Origin: Tenrec ecaudatus
Taxonomy: Eukaryota; Chordata; Mammalia; Afrosoricida; Tenrecidae
DNA length: 64,000 bases
Direction of reading: 5' to 3'
Assembly: GCF_050624435.1 (NCBI RefSeq)
Contig: NC_134541.1
Span: forward strand, 5,715,983 to 5,779,982
Positions 35,132-46,077 of this stretch are shown in pieces. Position numbers and translations under genes: made by a program. The first letter of the stretch is position 1. Each line of letters opens with the position of its first letter. Below the pieces are notes generated by a model. That model ran no database searches. It was not told where the DNA came from and was given only the letters and a program-made list of their open reading frames with translations.

Positions 35132-35567
35132 TGCGATAGTTTATTGTGCCAGCCTGGCTGATAAACACAAGTAGGATTAACTGAAGGGCAGAGGGATAAA
35201 TGGCTCGGTGAGCCTCGCCTTGCTTGTTGTGTGCCTCAGTTTAAAGGGGTACACTCACTACCTGTGGGATGTCTAGCCTGTGGACTGTGTCGCTGTAAGT
35301 TGAGGTCCCTTTGAGCCCACACGATTGGAGTGTTCATCTCTGGAGCTGGGGACCGACAGTTGATGATAGTTGGGGACCTGCCTTGCTGTTTGCTGCCTGG
35401 GTATATATAGCCCAGCTCTCTCTACAGAAGGGGACTGGCAACTGGCGGCTCTCAAGCCTTAAAGGACTGCTAGTGTCTCACTGTTTTATAATTTAACTGT
35501 TAATTTCTTGTATGATCTATCTGTATATAATTTAACGGTTCATTTCTTGTATTATATATCTACCTTT
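35132..35567 (+). mobile_element. 5' LTR of the ERV-L-type provirus
   Basis: 436 bp, beginning TGCGATAGTTTATTGTGCC and ending near TATATATCTACCTTT. It matches 40814-41247 with only two substitutions and one 2-bp indel that I can count. A TATA-like GGTATATATAG lies near 35400. The 3' end is not the canonical CA, so its exact boundary is uncertain by a few bases. Confidence 0.9.
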
Positions 35568-35581
35568 TGGTACCAGGAGTG
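35568..35581 (+). other. Primer binding site, tRNA-Leu type
   Basis: TGGTACCAGGAGTG is complementary to the 3' end of tRNA-Leu, the primer that defines the L group of ERVs. It directly follows the 5' LTR. Confidence 0.9.
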
Positions 35582-35596
35582 CTTCTAGAGAAATAA

Positions 35597-36952
35597 AGTA
35601 TAAATACGGATTTCTTAAATTGGCTTTCCAACCTATTTAGTCTTGACGTGGATACGTCTGCTACCCTTACTAATCCATGGTGTGAAATAGCAAAGATAAT
35701 ACCTGAAGTAGCACCTAAAGTAGATGACGTGCTGGATAAAGGAGATGCTCTAGGTGATCGTATGTTTGATATTTTCCAGGAGTTTTGTGATAATGACAAG
35801 TATAGGGAAGCTGGTTGGCTGGTCCATGGTACAATGGAAAGTGTGATTAAGGAGAGGGATGATCTCAGAGCCTCAAAAGCACGCCTCAGGTGCAGACTAA
35901 CAGATTTGAAAACTTCCATCTGTGCTACAAAGGAGAGCCTTCTCTCCTCGAGTAAAAGAGCTGACATTGCTGAGAACCAGGTCCAGAGATTCTCATTATA
36001 CGAGTGGCTGAATTACAGATCTAGAGTAGTGTCTGAAACCAAAGTAAGGGCATTCATTGGGAAAAGTTGGGACCCTGAAACATGGGATGGGAATATATGG
36101 GCTGATGATCCAGAAGAAGAGGATATTGAGCCCTTAGAAACACCTGAGCAGATTAGCCAAACTATTCAAGTTGATGTGCCAGGTGGGGCTGCATCAGTAG
36201 CATTACCTGAGGAAGATGCCTCGCAAGGTATTGCTGAGAGCACCCAGGAAACACCCTCACCACCCATTATTTCCGCTAGACCTGTCACTAAAATGAAGTC
36301 TCAGAAACCTCCGAAAGGTGAGGTTGAGATGATTATCCAAGAAGAAGCCCGCTACACACATAAAGACCCGCTCGAGTTCTCAAATACGTACAAGCAAAAG
36401 CCTGGAGAATACCCCTGGGAATGGTTACTAAGGGTGTGGGATACTGGTGCACGAAATGTAATATTAGGCCGGTCTGAGTTTCTGGATTTGGGACCCCTAA
36501 GCACAGACTCTTCTTTCAATGTCTCTGCGAGACAGGCTAAAAAAGGATCTAAGTCTTTATTTGGTTGGTTCAATGAAGTATGGACTGCCAGATGGCCTAG
36601 ATTAGACCAACTTGAAGTACCTGACCTACCTTGGTACACTGTAGAGGAAGGCAACCAAAAGCTTAGAGAAATTGGTATGTTAGAATGGATCTGTCAAGAT
36701 ATTCCCATAGACCCAAAAAGGGGGTGTCCTGAGGACATACCCTTTACCACAACCATAAGGAACAAGTTTGTGAAGTGGGCCCCAGCATCTCTTAAGACTC
36801 CTGTAATTGCTATTTTATGTGCAGCAGGATTAACAGTGGGCACTGCCCTAAGCGAACTCCGACATTTGCCCACAATTGGGCTGATTGGTCCCCGTGATGG
36901 TAGAGGGCAGGTGTCAGCACTAAATCAACAGAGACAGGGTGGGCATGGTTAA
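35597..36952 (+). CDS. gag: ERV-L gag-like open reading frame
   Basis: Uninterrupted frame of about 450 codons from the stop at 35594 to the TAA-region end at 36952; 434 codons follow the GTG at 35648. No ATG lies near its 5' end; the first in-frame ATG is at 35762, so the original start is probably mutated. It lies between the tRNA-Leu primer site and the protease, where gag belongs. Visible: an acidic N-terminal domain, a heptad-rich stretch (about 36000), a Pro/Thr/Ser-rich linker (36170-36310) and a globular C-terminal part with EYPWEWLLRVWDTGARN resembling capsid of ERV-L/foamy-like elements. No zinc knuckle is seen. It would form particle cores. Its intactness contrasts with the broken pol. 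Confidence 0.8.
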   Translation, partial: SINTDFLNWLSNLFSLDVDTSATLTNPWCEIAKIIPEVAPKVDDVLDKGDALGDRMFDIFQEFCDNDKYREAGWLVHGTMESVIKERDDLRASKARLRCRLTDLKTSICATKESLLSSSKRADIAENQVQRFSLYEWLNYRSRVVSETKVRAFIGKSWDPETWDGNIWADDPEEEDIEPLETPEQISQTIQVDVPGGAASVALPEEDASQGIAESTQETPSPPIISARPVTKMKSQKPPKGEVEMIIQEEARYTHKDPLEFSNTYKQKPGEYPWEWLLRVWDTGARNVILGRSEFLDLGPLSTDSSFNVSARQAKKGSKSLFGWFNEVWTARWPRLDQLEVPDLPWYTVEEGNQKLREIGMLEWICQDIPIDPKRGCPEDIPFTTTIRNKFVKWAPASLKTPVIAILCAAGLTVGTALSELRHLPTIGLIGPRDGRGQVSALNQQRQGGHG

Positions 36953-37259
36953 AATAGACAACAAGTTTTCAATAATAATCAAAGCAACCTGTCTCGTGTG
37001 GAACGGTGTCCCTAGGAATGAAATAGATGGGAAGCCTACTAAATATTTACGTGATCTGTACAGGCAAAAGAATGGTAGATCAGGTGGAGAGCACAAATAG
37101 ACAGTCACGATCGCGCAGTCAATTCCCAGACCTGAGCCAGTTTACAGACCCACAACCCCTTGAATGAAGGGGAGGCCGGGTCCCTTGTAAGGAGGACCCT
37201 GCTACATCACTGAAGGTTTATACTGTTTGTCTTTCTTCTAGCCTTCCCCAAAGGGACCT

Positions 37260-37590
37260 GTGGCCTTTCACAAGAGTGACTGTTCAAGGGGGAAAGGAAC
37301 TAATCAAACTTTTCGGGGATTACTAGACACCGGCTCAGAACTGACACTAATTCCAGGAGACCCAAAATGTTTCGAGGGCCCACCAATCAGAGTGGGGGCT
37401 CATGGAGGTCAAGTTATCAATGGAGTTTTAGCTCAAGTACGCCTCACTGTGGGTCCAGTGGGCCCCCGGACCCATCCTGTGGTTATTTCCCCAGTTCCAG
37501 AATGCATCATTGGAATAGACATACTTAGTAACTGGCAGAACCCCCCCCATATCAGATCCCTAAAATGTGGAATAAGGGCTGTCATGGTAG
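37260..37590 (+). pseudogene. pro: ERV-L protease
   Basis: Carries the retroviral aspartic protease active site [12 protein letters not shown] at about 37317-37352 and the flap/C-terminal block CIIGIDIL. It continues in frame into reverse transcriptase. No start codon is expected, since pro-pol is normally expressed from gag RNA. 36953-37259 between gag and pro has no open frame. Confidence 0.8.
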
Positions 37591-38640
37591 GAAAGGCCAA
37601 GTGGACACCATTAGAATTGCCATTACGTAGGAAAATAGTAAACCAAAAGCAGTACCGCATTCCTGGAGGGATTGCAGAGATCAGTGCCACCATCAAAGAC
37701 TTGAAAGATGGAGGGGTGGTGATTCCTACTACATCCCTATTTAATTCACCAATTTGGCCTGTAAAGAAGACAGATGGATCCTGGAGAACGACAGTGGATT
37801 ATCGTAAACTTAACCAGGCAGTGACTCCAGTTGCAGCTGCTGTCCCAGATGTGATTACATTGCTTGAGCAAATTAATACTTTTCATGGTACATGATATGC
37901 AGCTATTGATCTGGCTAATGCCTTCTTCTCAATACCAGTCTCAAAGGACCACCAGAAGCAGTTTGCCTTCACCTGGCAGGGGCAACAATATACTTTCACA
38001 ACTCTCCCCCAGGGGTACATCAACTCTTCTGCCCTGTGCCATAATTTAGTCCGAAGGGACCTTGACCACCATAAAATGTCACACTGGTCCATTATATTGA
38101 TGACATTATGCTGATTGGACCCACTAAGGAGGATGTATCAAAGACTCTAGATTCATTGGTACAATATCTGCATCCAAGGGGTTGTGAAATTAACCCAACA
38201 AAGATTCAGGTACCCTCCACATCAGGAAAATTTCTAGGGGTCCAATGGTGTGGGGCATGTCGAGATATTCCTACTAAAGTGAAAGATAAGCTATTACATT
38301 TAGCTCCCCCAACGACTTAAAAAGAGGCACAACGCCTAGTGGGCCTCTTCGGATTTTGGAGGCAACATATTCCTCACTTGGGTGTTCTACTTCGACCTAT
38401 TTATCAAGTGACACGAAAAGCCTCCGTTTTTGAGTGGAGCCCAGAACAAGAAAAGGCTCTTCAACAAGTTCAGGCTGCCGTGCAAGCTGCTTTGCCACTG
38501 GGACCATAGGATCCAGCTGACCCAATGGTGCTAGAGGTGTCAGTTGTAGATAAAGATGCAGTGTGGAGTCTTTGGCAGAGCCCTATTGGTGAATCACAGC
38601 GTAGACCATTGGGATTTTGGAGTAAAGTCTTGCCATCCTC
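37591..38640 (+). pseudogene. pol: ERV-L reverse transcriptase, broken
   Basis: RT motifs appear in order: fingers ([16 protein letters not shown]), YRKLNQ, the first catalytic block AAIDLANAFFSIPV, LPQGYINS and the catalytic YIDD at 38093-38104. Breaks: an in-frame TGA at 37893-37895 just before the first catalytic Asp, a frameshift between about 38040 and 38090, a TAA at about 38318 and a TAG near 38507. It cannot make active RT. Confidence 0.88.
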
Positions 38641-38661
38641 TGCAAACAACTACCCCCCCCT

Positions 38662-39366
38662 TTGAAAAACAGCTGTTGGCCTATTACTGGGCCACACCAT
38701 GAACGCCTCACCATGGGCCACCAAGTCACCATGCGGCCTGAATTTCCTATCATGAACTGGGTATTGTCTGACCCACGTAATCATAAAGTTGGACGTGCGC
38801 AGCAACACTCCATTGTTAAATGGAAGTGGTATATACGAGATCGGGCCAAAGCAGGACCAGAAGGAACAAGAAAGCTACATGAAGAAGTGGCCCAAATGCC
38901 CACAGTCTCCACTCCTGTCACATTACCTCCTTTCTCTCAGTCTGCACCTATGGCCTCCTGGGGAGTTCCTTACCATACTTTAAGTGAAGACCAAAAAAGT
39001 CATGCTTGGTTTTCGGATGGCTCTGCACGATATGCAGGTGCCACTCGTAAGTGGACAGCAGCAGCACTACAGCCCCTTTCTGGGATCTCCCTAAAGGACA
39101 GTGGTGAAGGGAACTCTTCCCAATGGGCAGAACTTCGAGCAGTGTACCTGGCCGCTCAGTTTGCATATGAGGAAAAATGGCCAGATGTGAGACTGTGTAC
39201 TGATTCATGGGCTGTGGCTAAGGGCTTGGCTGGATGGTCAGGGAATTGGGAGGACCATGATTGGAACATTGGTGACAAGGAGGTGTGGGGAAGAGGTATG
39301 TGGATAGACCTCTCTGAATGGGCCAAGAAAGTAAAGTTAATTGCATCTCACGTGAACGCTCACTAA
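38662..39366 (+). pseudogene. pol: ERV-L RNase H domain
   Basis: Frame containing WFSDGSARYAGATRKWTAA (first catalytic Asp), SSQWAELRAVYLAAQF (catalytic Glu) and LCTDSWAVAKGLAGW (third Asp), followed by a HVNAH-like end. This domain removes the RNA strand after reverse transcription. The segment is open but is disconnected from RT and integrase by stops, including TAA at 39364. Confidence 0.85.
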
Positions 39367-40193
39367 AGGATTACCTCTGAAGAGGAGGACTTTAATAATC
39401 AAGTGGATAAGATGACATGCGCTGTGGAGACTGGTCTTCCTCTTTCCTCTGCCACTCCTGTTATCACCCAGTGGGCACACGAACAAAGTGGACATGGCGG
39501 CAGGGATGGAGGTTATGCATGGGCACAGCAACATGGACTTCCACTCACCGAGGCTGACTTGGCCACTGCCACTGCTGAGTGTCCCATTTGCCAGCAACAG
39601 AAGCCAACATTTGTCCAAGATATGGGACAATTCCTCGGGGAGATCAACCCGTAACTTGGTGGCAGGTTGATTACATAGGACCACTTCCATCATGGAGGGG
39701 CCAGCGTTTTGTTCTTACTGGAATAGACACCTACTCTGGATATGGACTTGCCTTCCCTGCACGTGATGCTTCTGCCAAAACTACTATTCGTGGACTTACA
39801 GAATGCCTCATCCACCGGCATGGCATCCCACATAGCATTGCTTCAGATCAAGGAACTCACTTTACAGCAAATACAGTGCGGCAATTACGGCGCCAACTAG
39901 GTGGCAACAACTTGCGGGGCTGGGGCAATGTTCTCCAGGAAGCTGTATACGCTCTAAACCAGCGGCCAACATATGGTGCTGTGTCTCCAATAGCCAGAAT
40001 TCATGGGTCCAGGAACCAAGGGGTGGAAGCTGGAGTGGCACCACTCACTATTACTCCTAGTGATCCCCTTGCAGCATTTTTGCTTCCTGTCCCAGCAACC
40101 CTGTGTTCCTCAGGCCTGGAGGTCCTGGTCCCGAAGGAAGGAACTCTCCCACCTGGAAACACAGCACGAATTCCACTGAACTGGCAGCGCTGA
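39367..40193 (+). pseudogene. pol: ERV-L integrase, with catalytic-core deletion
   Basis: The HHCC zinc domain is seen at about 39475-39600 (HEQSGHGG...CPICQQQK) and the core at 39650-39900 (VDYIGPLPSWRG with the first Asp; IASDQGTHFTA with the second Asp). The sequence then jumps from TANTVRQ to a C-terminal block (LRGWGNVLQEAVYALNQRP). The stretch that should hold the third catalytic residue, Glu, is missing, an internal deletion of perhaps 40 residues. A frame change near 39580-39660 also separates the zinc domain from the core. Confidence 0.85.
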
Positions 40194-40609
40194 GAATGCC
40201 CCCTGGGCACTTTGGACTTCTCATGCCTTTGGATCAACAGGTCAGGAAGAGTGTCACCGTACTAAGAGGGGTGATTGAGCCTGACTACCAAGGAGAAATT
40301 GGACTGGTCCTACATAATGGAGGTAAAGAAGAATATGTCTGGAATCCAGGAGATCCCATAGGCCGACTCTTAGTGTTACCATGCCCTGTGATTAAAGTAA
40401 ATGGTAACTTACAGCAGCCCAATCCTAACAGGACTTATAATGACCCAGACCCCTCAGGAATGAAGGTCTGCGTCACCCCGCCAGGCCAAAAACCACAACC
40501 AGCAGAGGTGCTTGCTGAGGGCAAAGGTAATACAGAATGGGTAGCAGTAGAAGGTAGTTCTACCTATCAATTACGACCACGTGATCAATTGCAAAAGCGA
40601 GGCTTGTAA
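40103..40609 (+). pseudogene. ERV-L dUTPase, C-terminal to integrase
   Basis: Trimeric dUTPase motifs: LPPGNTARIPLNW in the integrase frame (motif 1), then after a frame change FGLLMPLDQQ (motif 2 region), GVIEPDYQGEIGLVLHN (motif 3) and GDPIGRLLVLPCP (motif 4). A dUTPase after integrase is diagnostic of ERV-L; in betaretroviruses it lies before protease. It hydrolyses dUTP to keep uracil out of viral DNA. The C-terminal tail runs open to 40609. No env follows, as usual for ERV-L. Confidence 0.88.
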
Positions 40610-40813
40610 TTGTCAATGTATTTTCTTTGTATGTGATTATTGCATATATTTCCTTTGTTCAAGTACGATATATCAGATATAATTTGACTCAGTGTGTTTT
40701 CATTTATATGTATGATAGATCATTGATGATAAGTATAAGTGTGATTTCATTAATATCTGGAAATTATACGGCTCAAGAATTGTGTACAGGTGCCAGGTTG
40801 GCAAGGGGTGGAT

Positions 40814-41247
40814 TGCGATAGTTTATTGTGCCAGCCTGGCTGATAAACACAAGTAGGATTAACTGAAGGGCAGAGGGATAAATGGCTCGGTGAGCCTCGC
40901 CTTGCTTGTTGTGTGCCTCAGTTTAAAGGGGTACACTCACTACCTGTGGGATGTCTAGCCTGTGGACTGTGTCGCTGTAAGTTGAGGTCCCTTTGAGCCC
41001 ACACGATTGGAGTGTTCATCTCGAGCTGGGGACCGACAGTTGATGACAGTTGGGGACCTGCCTTGCTGTTTGCTGCCTGGGTATGTATAGCCCAGCTCTC
41101 TCTACAGAAGGGGACTGGCAACTGGCGGCTCTCAAGCCTTAAAGGACTGCTAGTGTCTCACTGTTTTATAATTTAACTGTTAATTTCTTGTATGATCTAT
41201 CTGTATATAATTTAACGGTTCATTTCTTGTATTATATATCTACCTTT
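40814..41247 (+). mobile_element. 3' LTR of the ERV-L-type provirus
   Basis: 434 bp, nearly identical to the 5' LTR. A purine-rich tract (GGCAAGGGGTGGA) lies just before it, as expected for second-strand priming. I could not identify a clean target duplication around the pair. Confidence 0.9.
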
Positions 41248-41379
41248 ATAAATATATAATTACTAGCAATCTGGTTTGTCTCTCTAGAGAACCCTGTCCA
41301 ACACACGAGGGAAAGGGAAGTTTCAGGTATTGTATTCTCAAAAGTATAAGCTATCTCTGGAAAGCGTGCAGGCCGAGTG

Positions 41380-42500
41380 AGGACCCCAGGGGAGTTCATG
41401 ACTAAAGACGCCCACTTCAGGACTGTGAAAGCCACATGAAAGTAGTACTGGTACAGGAGCACGAAACCAGAGTGCAGAGCCAAGTGTGCAGAACCAAGCA
41501 ACCCACTGCTCTCAGGCCCTGCTTTTATCCCATCTCGCTACTTAGAGGGGTGTAGATGAGGGTACTGTCTGAGTTCAGGTGCACCTGTGTGATGTCATAT
41601 TGCTAATGGCTAGTGTGTGTATCAGGCAAATTTCCCACCTGTGTCTAGGGGAGTCATAGTCTGCAAAGTGCTCAGTTTTGGATGGATTAGTGGCTAATTA
41701 GAGGCAGGCACACCTGTGTGACCTGTTGTGTCCCAGGGTCCAAGCATGGTCTGCCTTGCACTGCCCCCATAGGTGTCCACTTTGTGCCTGATTTCCTTTG
41801 CAACCCCTTTGTAGTGGCATGGCTAGTTAATTTTCGTTTAGGGTAGGCATTTGGTGGAGACAACCCCCTTTATCCTTAATCTACCCATCTGCCCTTCCCC
41901 ATTGAAGGAGTATGGACCCAAATCATTTGGGGACACTGGGTGGAGACAGTCCTCCTGCTGATAAATGGACACGAAGGGCTTTGAGTCCGTATCCATCCTG
42001 CTCTCTTGGAGGGGTTTTCATCCACATAGGGGCACATGGTAAATGGAGTTGAGGTGACCTGGACATTAGTGATCCTGAGGATGGCAATTTCGGCTAGGTG
42101 TCATTTTTAATCTGATGACTACTGGAAGAGACAGGTGAACAGTGGAGGTACGGCTGGGGCAAGAGCGAAAAACCATGTGAAAGGAGTACAGGAACAGGAT
42201 CTCAGAACCAAGAGAAGGAAATCCCAAGAGACTGCCCTGAGAGAGAGAAAGCCCAGAGAGGGCACTGGGGCGGATGTGTGCCCCCAGCCTCCAATTTGCA
42301 AGAGAGCATAGGAACCCAGAAGGAAATGGCTTGCCTTTGGTCTGGTATTTATACCTGCCTGTCCCGACTGACTGGGGAGGCGTGGTTGAGGATATTGACT
42401 GACCATAGTGTGAGTTAAGGCCCACCTGTGGGTTGTCATGTAGCTGGTGCCTACTTTGCTCTAGATTTCCCATCTGGGCCTAGTTGGCCTGGGTCAGTGC
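41380..42500. repeat. Two related copies of an LTR-like repeat
   Basis: About 41380-41800 and 42140-42500 share a series (GATGAGGGTACTGTCTGAGTT-like, CACCTGTGTGATGTCAT-like, TTTCCCACCTG-like). They look like two insertions of one old LTR-type family. 41800-42130 shows no gene. Confidence 0.5.
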
Positions 42501-42539
42501 ATACCCAGTTCTGGATTTTCCCATAGGTGGCTTAATGTA

Positions 42540-42594
42540 TGCCTGTGTTAGTACAGGTAGACAGAGAAATTCATAGACACACGTTTATAAGAAA

Positions 42595-42628
<34 letters not shown>

Positions 42629-42692
42629 CAATTGATTATTGAGAAAACATTCCGGCCCAGTACAGATCAAGTCCATAGATTGGACATTAGCC
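42540..42692. repeat. Host repeat, left flank of the MMTV-like solo LTR
   Basis: Matches 2165-2310. Contains a (CA)n microsatellite at 42595-42624. It continues at 44564 after the LTR. Confidence 0.75.
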
Positions 42693-43141
42693 TGCCGCAG
42701 TCCAGCTGCAGCAAGGTCCAGGGGTCCGTCAAGGTGAGTCACGGCGTTGGCGATTGGGAGACAGAAACCACAGGACTCAAAGGTTGCAGGTGACTGTTCC
42801 AATTTTATTCATGCAAAGCTTCAACTTATATTCTTTTTCTTGGTTTAAAGCTTATGGCCTCAGGTCATACATCAGGAAATTCTTAGGCCACAAAACCGTA
42901 ACAAGTTACATAATCACATATCTTTACTCTCGATCAGATACACATCATGGTTCTTTGTTAAAAATTAGTACATCTTGAAACTAAAACTGTCTCAACCACA
43001 AGGGTGATAGACATAACCTTCTAACAAAATTATTATATCTATTAATATTTTATTTAATCTTATAAAAAGTAAAAGGCAAAATTTCCCTAAGCAATTAACT
43101 GAGCACACTTTATCCAACTAGGGCACATTGTTACTATGAAA

Positions 43142-43443
43142 TCAGTAAAGCATTGATGCATTTATTGTCAAACACAAAAATTGCTTGAAAGGCTTTGGCT
43201 GTTCTTTCTGTTCCTTCTCAAGCTGTTCTTCTAGGGTTTTCACTTGTTCTTTCTTTTCCACTAAGTTCCCATAAATTAAACTCTCCAAAGCCTTTCTGTA
43301 CCAAGGCATGAGTTGCCTCACAATAGGTAGCTTTGCTTCAGTGGACTTCAAACACCACGGGGGCCCCTCCTCTTGCTAACCTTTCCATAAAATTCGAACT
43401 ACTAAGAGGAACTTTTACACCTTCTTTGCTAATCAGTCTTAAG
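43142..43443 (-). pseudogene. sag: sag-like pseudogene, C-terminal part
   Basis: Two frames cover the C-terminal region. From 43443 the first reads toward ERLARG near 43375; then a frameshift leads to a frame starting GPPWCLKSTEAK and running open to 43142. In MMTV Sag the equivalent site has the same ERLAR-x-x-PPWC arrangement just before the polymorphic C-terminus that contacts T-cell receptor V-beta. Here the tail is longer and rich in Glu, Lys and Gln. The frameshift and the RPS24 insertion upstream mean no such protein is made. Confidence 0.75.
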
Positions 43444-43993
<550 letters not shown>

Positions 43994-44083
43994 ATGATAA
44001 GAGCTCATATAAGGTAAATCAGGGTCAGGAACTCCATTTCTCTTTGGGTTATTTCCTGGAGGGGGATGCCATATTCTGCCCCC
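43994..44083 (-). pseudogene. sag: sag-like pseudogene, third frame before the RPS24 insertion
   Basis: After the middle frame loses similarity, another frame, open from a TAG at 44086-44084, reads PPPGNNPKRNGVPDPDLPYM and on to the insertion point at 43993. It corresponds to the Sag segment rich in Pro, Tyr and Asp that precedes the C-terminal block. It is in phase with the sequence on the other side of the RPS24 copy, showing the insertion split an existing frame. Confidence 0.7.
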
Positions 44084-44480
44084 CTATGCGGTAACCAGTA
44101 TAAGGAAATGGAAAAACCGTGGGTAGAGGATGATAAACTTTTTTTAGAGTCTTGCACAAAAGCTTCCAAACGAGCCTCTGGGATTTCCGTGGGTTTCTGT
44201 TGCAATAGCCCAGCCTGCTCAAGATCTAACATAAATTCCTTAAGGGGGGTTTCTGGCTTCCAGTTTCTAGTTTTATTATACAATACTCTCTGCACGCAAT
44301 CAGGACATGGATCTTTCAAAGGCATAGGAAGGGGAGTAATCTCACCTTCTGGGGAATATTTCTCAGTTGACATCGGTTGTTTGCTAGAAGGGGAAGTGAT
44401 CACAATTACCCAGAACCAGAGAGCAGCTACAATTATCAACGATAACAGGCCAATAATTCCAAAGGGTTCACAGAAGGGAC
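44005..44480 (-). pseudogene. sag: sag-like pseudogene, transmembrane and extracellular part
   Basis: Open frame 44439-44005, with similarity extending upstream to about 44510 without a start. It has a hydrophobic segment IIGLLSLIIVAALWFWVIVI close to the N-terminus and no cleavable signal, fitting a type II membrane protein as in MMTV Sag. A Cys pair (DPCPDC), an N-glycosylation site (NKT) and an Asp/Glu-rich stretch follow. The last 25-30 codons no longer resemble the family, since the related sequence moves to another frame near 44085. Sag proteins bind MHC class II and T-cell receptor V-beta; function here is excluded by the breaks. Confidence 0.72.
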
Positions 44481-44558
44481 TTCCTTGGTGGAGCCTTCTT
44501 TGAATGCTCCTCCTCCATGCGCTTTGTCAAGGCCCATGGTTGAAAGTGGTCTCGGCAT
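44433..44558 (-). pseudogene. sag: sag-like pseudogene, N-terminal start
   Basis: An ATG spans the LTR edge (A at 44558 is flanking DNA, TG are the first LTR bases) and opens a 41-codon frame beginning MPRPL. MMTV Sag likewise begins at the very start of U3 with Met-Pro-Arg. The frame ends in TGA at 44435-44433, while the membrane-spanning part lies in a different frame, so a frameshift separates them. Confidence 0.65.
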
Positions 44559-44563
44559 TAGCC

Positions 44564-44890
44564 CATATGTCCGATTCCAATCTATAAATTCCTCTTTCAC
44601 ACTCATTCAATGATTTCGAATGCAGGACAATCACAGGACAGTGGGTGGGGAGTCGTGTGGATCCAGTGGCATTGTAAGGATCTCAGCACTGGCAGGCTTC
44701 TTCACCTGGCTTCTCCAGCGCCGAAGCTCTGCCTGCCATCAGCCTGTCTCCATGTGGCTTGTCAAGAAGAATGTCTCACAGGGAGTGAGTGTGTGTCCCT
44801 CTTCCAATGAGATATTTATCGCCTTCGTGCCTCCAAAGGGAGTAGGTCATCAAGCTTCCATCTGATCAACAGGCTAACCTCCACCCCTTC
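44564..44890. repeat. Host repeat, right flank of the MMTV-like solo LTR
   Basis: Continues the repeat of 42540-42692 and matches 2318-2500 (CCATATGTCCG, GAATGCA, ACAGTGGGTGG). Confidence 0.75.
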
Positions 44891-45164
44891 ACTCTTAAGA
44901 GTGACAACTGATTGACCACTCAAACTGACAACTGATTATGTAACTACCGCAGTGCCTGAGTCCATTCCAACCCTTTATTGTGTCAAGGACAGCTAATTTT
45001 TGTCTCACTAGGCAGTCGGTGGAGACAACCCCCTTTATCCCTAATCTAGCTACCTTTGAATAGCATTGGGATGGGGAGGAGAAAGCATTGGTAAACCTCA
45101 TTTTGTTACTATTGAGACAGGTTAGCAGGGCAGGCCAACAGCACTTTGAAACCAAAAAGCCAAA

Positions 45165-45320
45165 CTCAGGGAACCCTGGTGACATAGTGAGGGATAGTTT
45201 GGGCTGCTGACCACAAGGTCAGCAAATGAAAGCAACAGCCACCTCCATGAGAAAGATGAGGCTTTCTCCTCGCATGAAGAGTTCAGTCTAGTAAACCCAC
45301 AGAGGCAAATAAGATCAACT
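45165..45320 (+). mobile_element. AfroSINE
   Basis: Starts GGGAACCCTGGTGACATAG and contains GGCTGCTGACCACAAGGTCAGC. The 3' part is degraded; a further AfroSINE-like 3' piece is at 45660-45730 (GTTGCTGTGAGTTGGAATCC). 45320-45650 and 45735-46075 hold no gene. Confidence 0.75.
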
Positions 45321-46077
45321 CTGAAAAATCTGTTGAATTCCCAGTACTAGTTTATATAAGAAAGAGCTCAGCAGACATCTGTGCATATGAGACACATATT
45401 GGCCCCCAGAGTTCCCTGTGGAAGTGGGGTGCAGACCAGTTGTTTGAAGGCTGCGGGCACTGCCTCTAGGGATGGTCATTGTGGTGCAGAGTTCCCTGTT
45501 AAAATGGTTTGAAGAGAATAGTCCTCTATGGCTGTGAGTTACTGGTGGGTCTCCTAGGCCACAAGACCCCTGGGAGCTTTGGCTAATACCTGAGTGGCTA
45601 GGAACTCACCGAATGCCCTGCTGGCAAAAGAGGAGACACATGGCTTCTATAAAGAATCCAGTCCCAGAAACCTTGTAAGGTCCTCGAGGGTTGCTGTGAG
45701 TTGGAATCCACAGGAACCAGGCCTTGTTTTAAGCAGTCAGTGGGGTGAAGTTGCCATTGAAAAAAACCATACTCCTAGTGCTGCATCATCTGAATTTAGC
45801 ACCTCTTGGACTGAACTGTTAGTCTAGACTACATGTATTACAGTATTTATGACAAGTTTGCAGCAAGATCATGTGCATATCATCCCATTGTAAAGCGACT
45901 TCAGAAAATATGGGAACACCTTTAGTTATTATTACATAGTTCTTTTGTGTGTGTGCTGTCGCTTGTTGACACCAGCTTTTTGTTTTCCTCAATGAGGAGT
46001 GTTGCTCATTTGCGAGTCTTCATTAACTCGAAGTGAAATGGTTAAAATATTTATCCCGTTAGAATAGGCTGCATCTT

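Noticed and set aside
35648..35650. GTG as the gag start.
   Set aside because: GTG is not a normal start in mammals; the true start is probably mutated upstream, or the first ATG at 35762 is used.
42595..42624. CA repeat as a possible array.
   Set aside because: Simple (CA)n microsatellite. No CRISPR-like direct repeats with spacers occur in the window.
44005..44439. First considered a retroviral env fragment because of its hydrophobic anchor.
   Set aside because: The anchor is N-terminal without a signal peptide, the frame lies inside an LTR with proven ends, and later segments match the Sag order rather than env.
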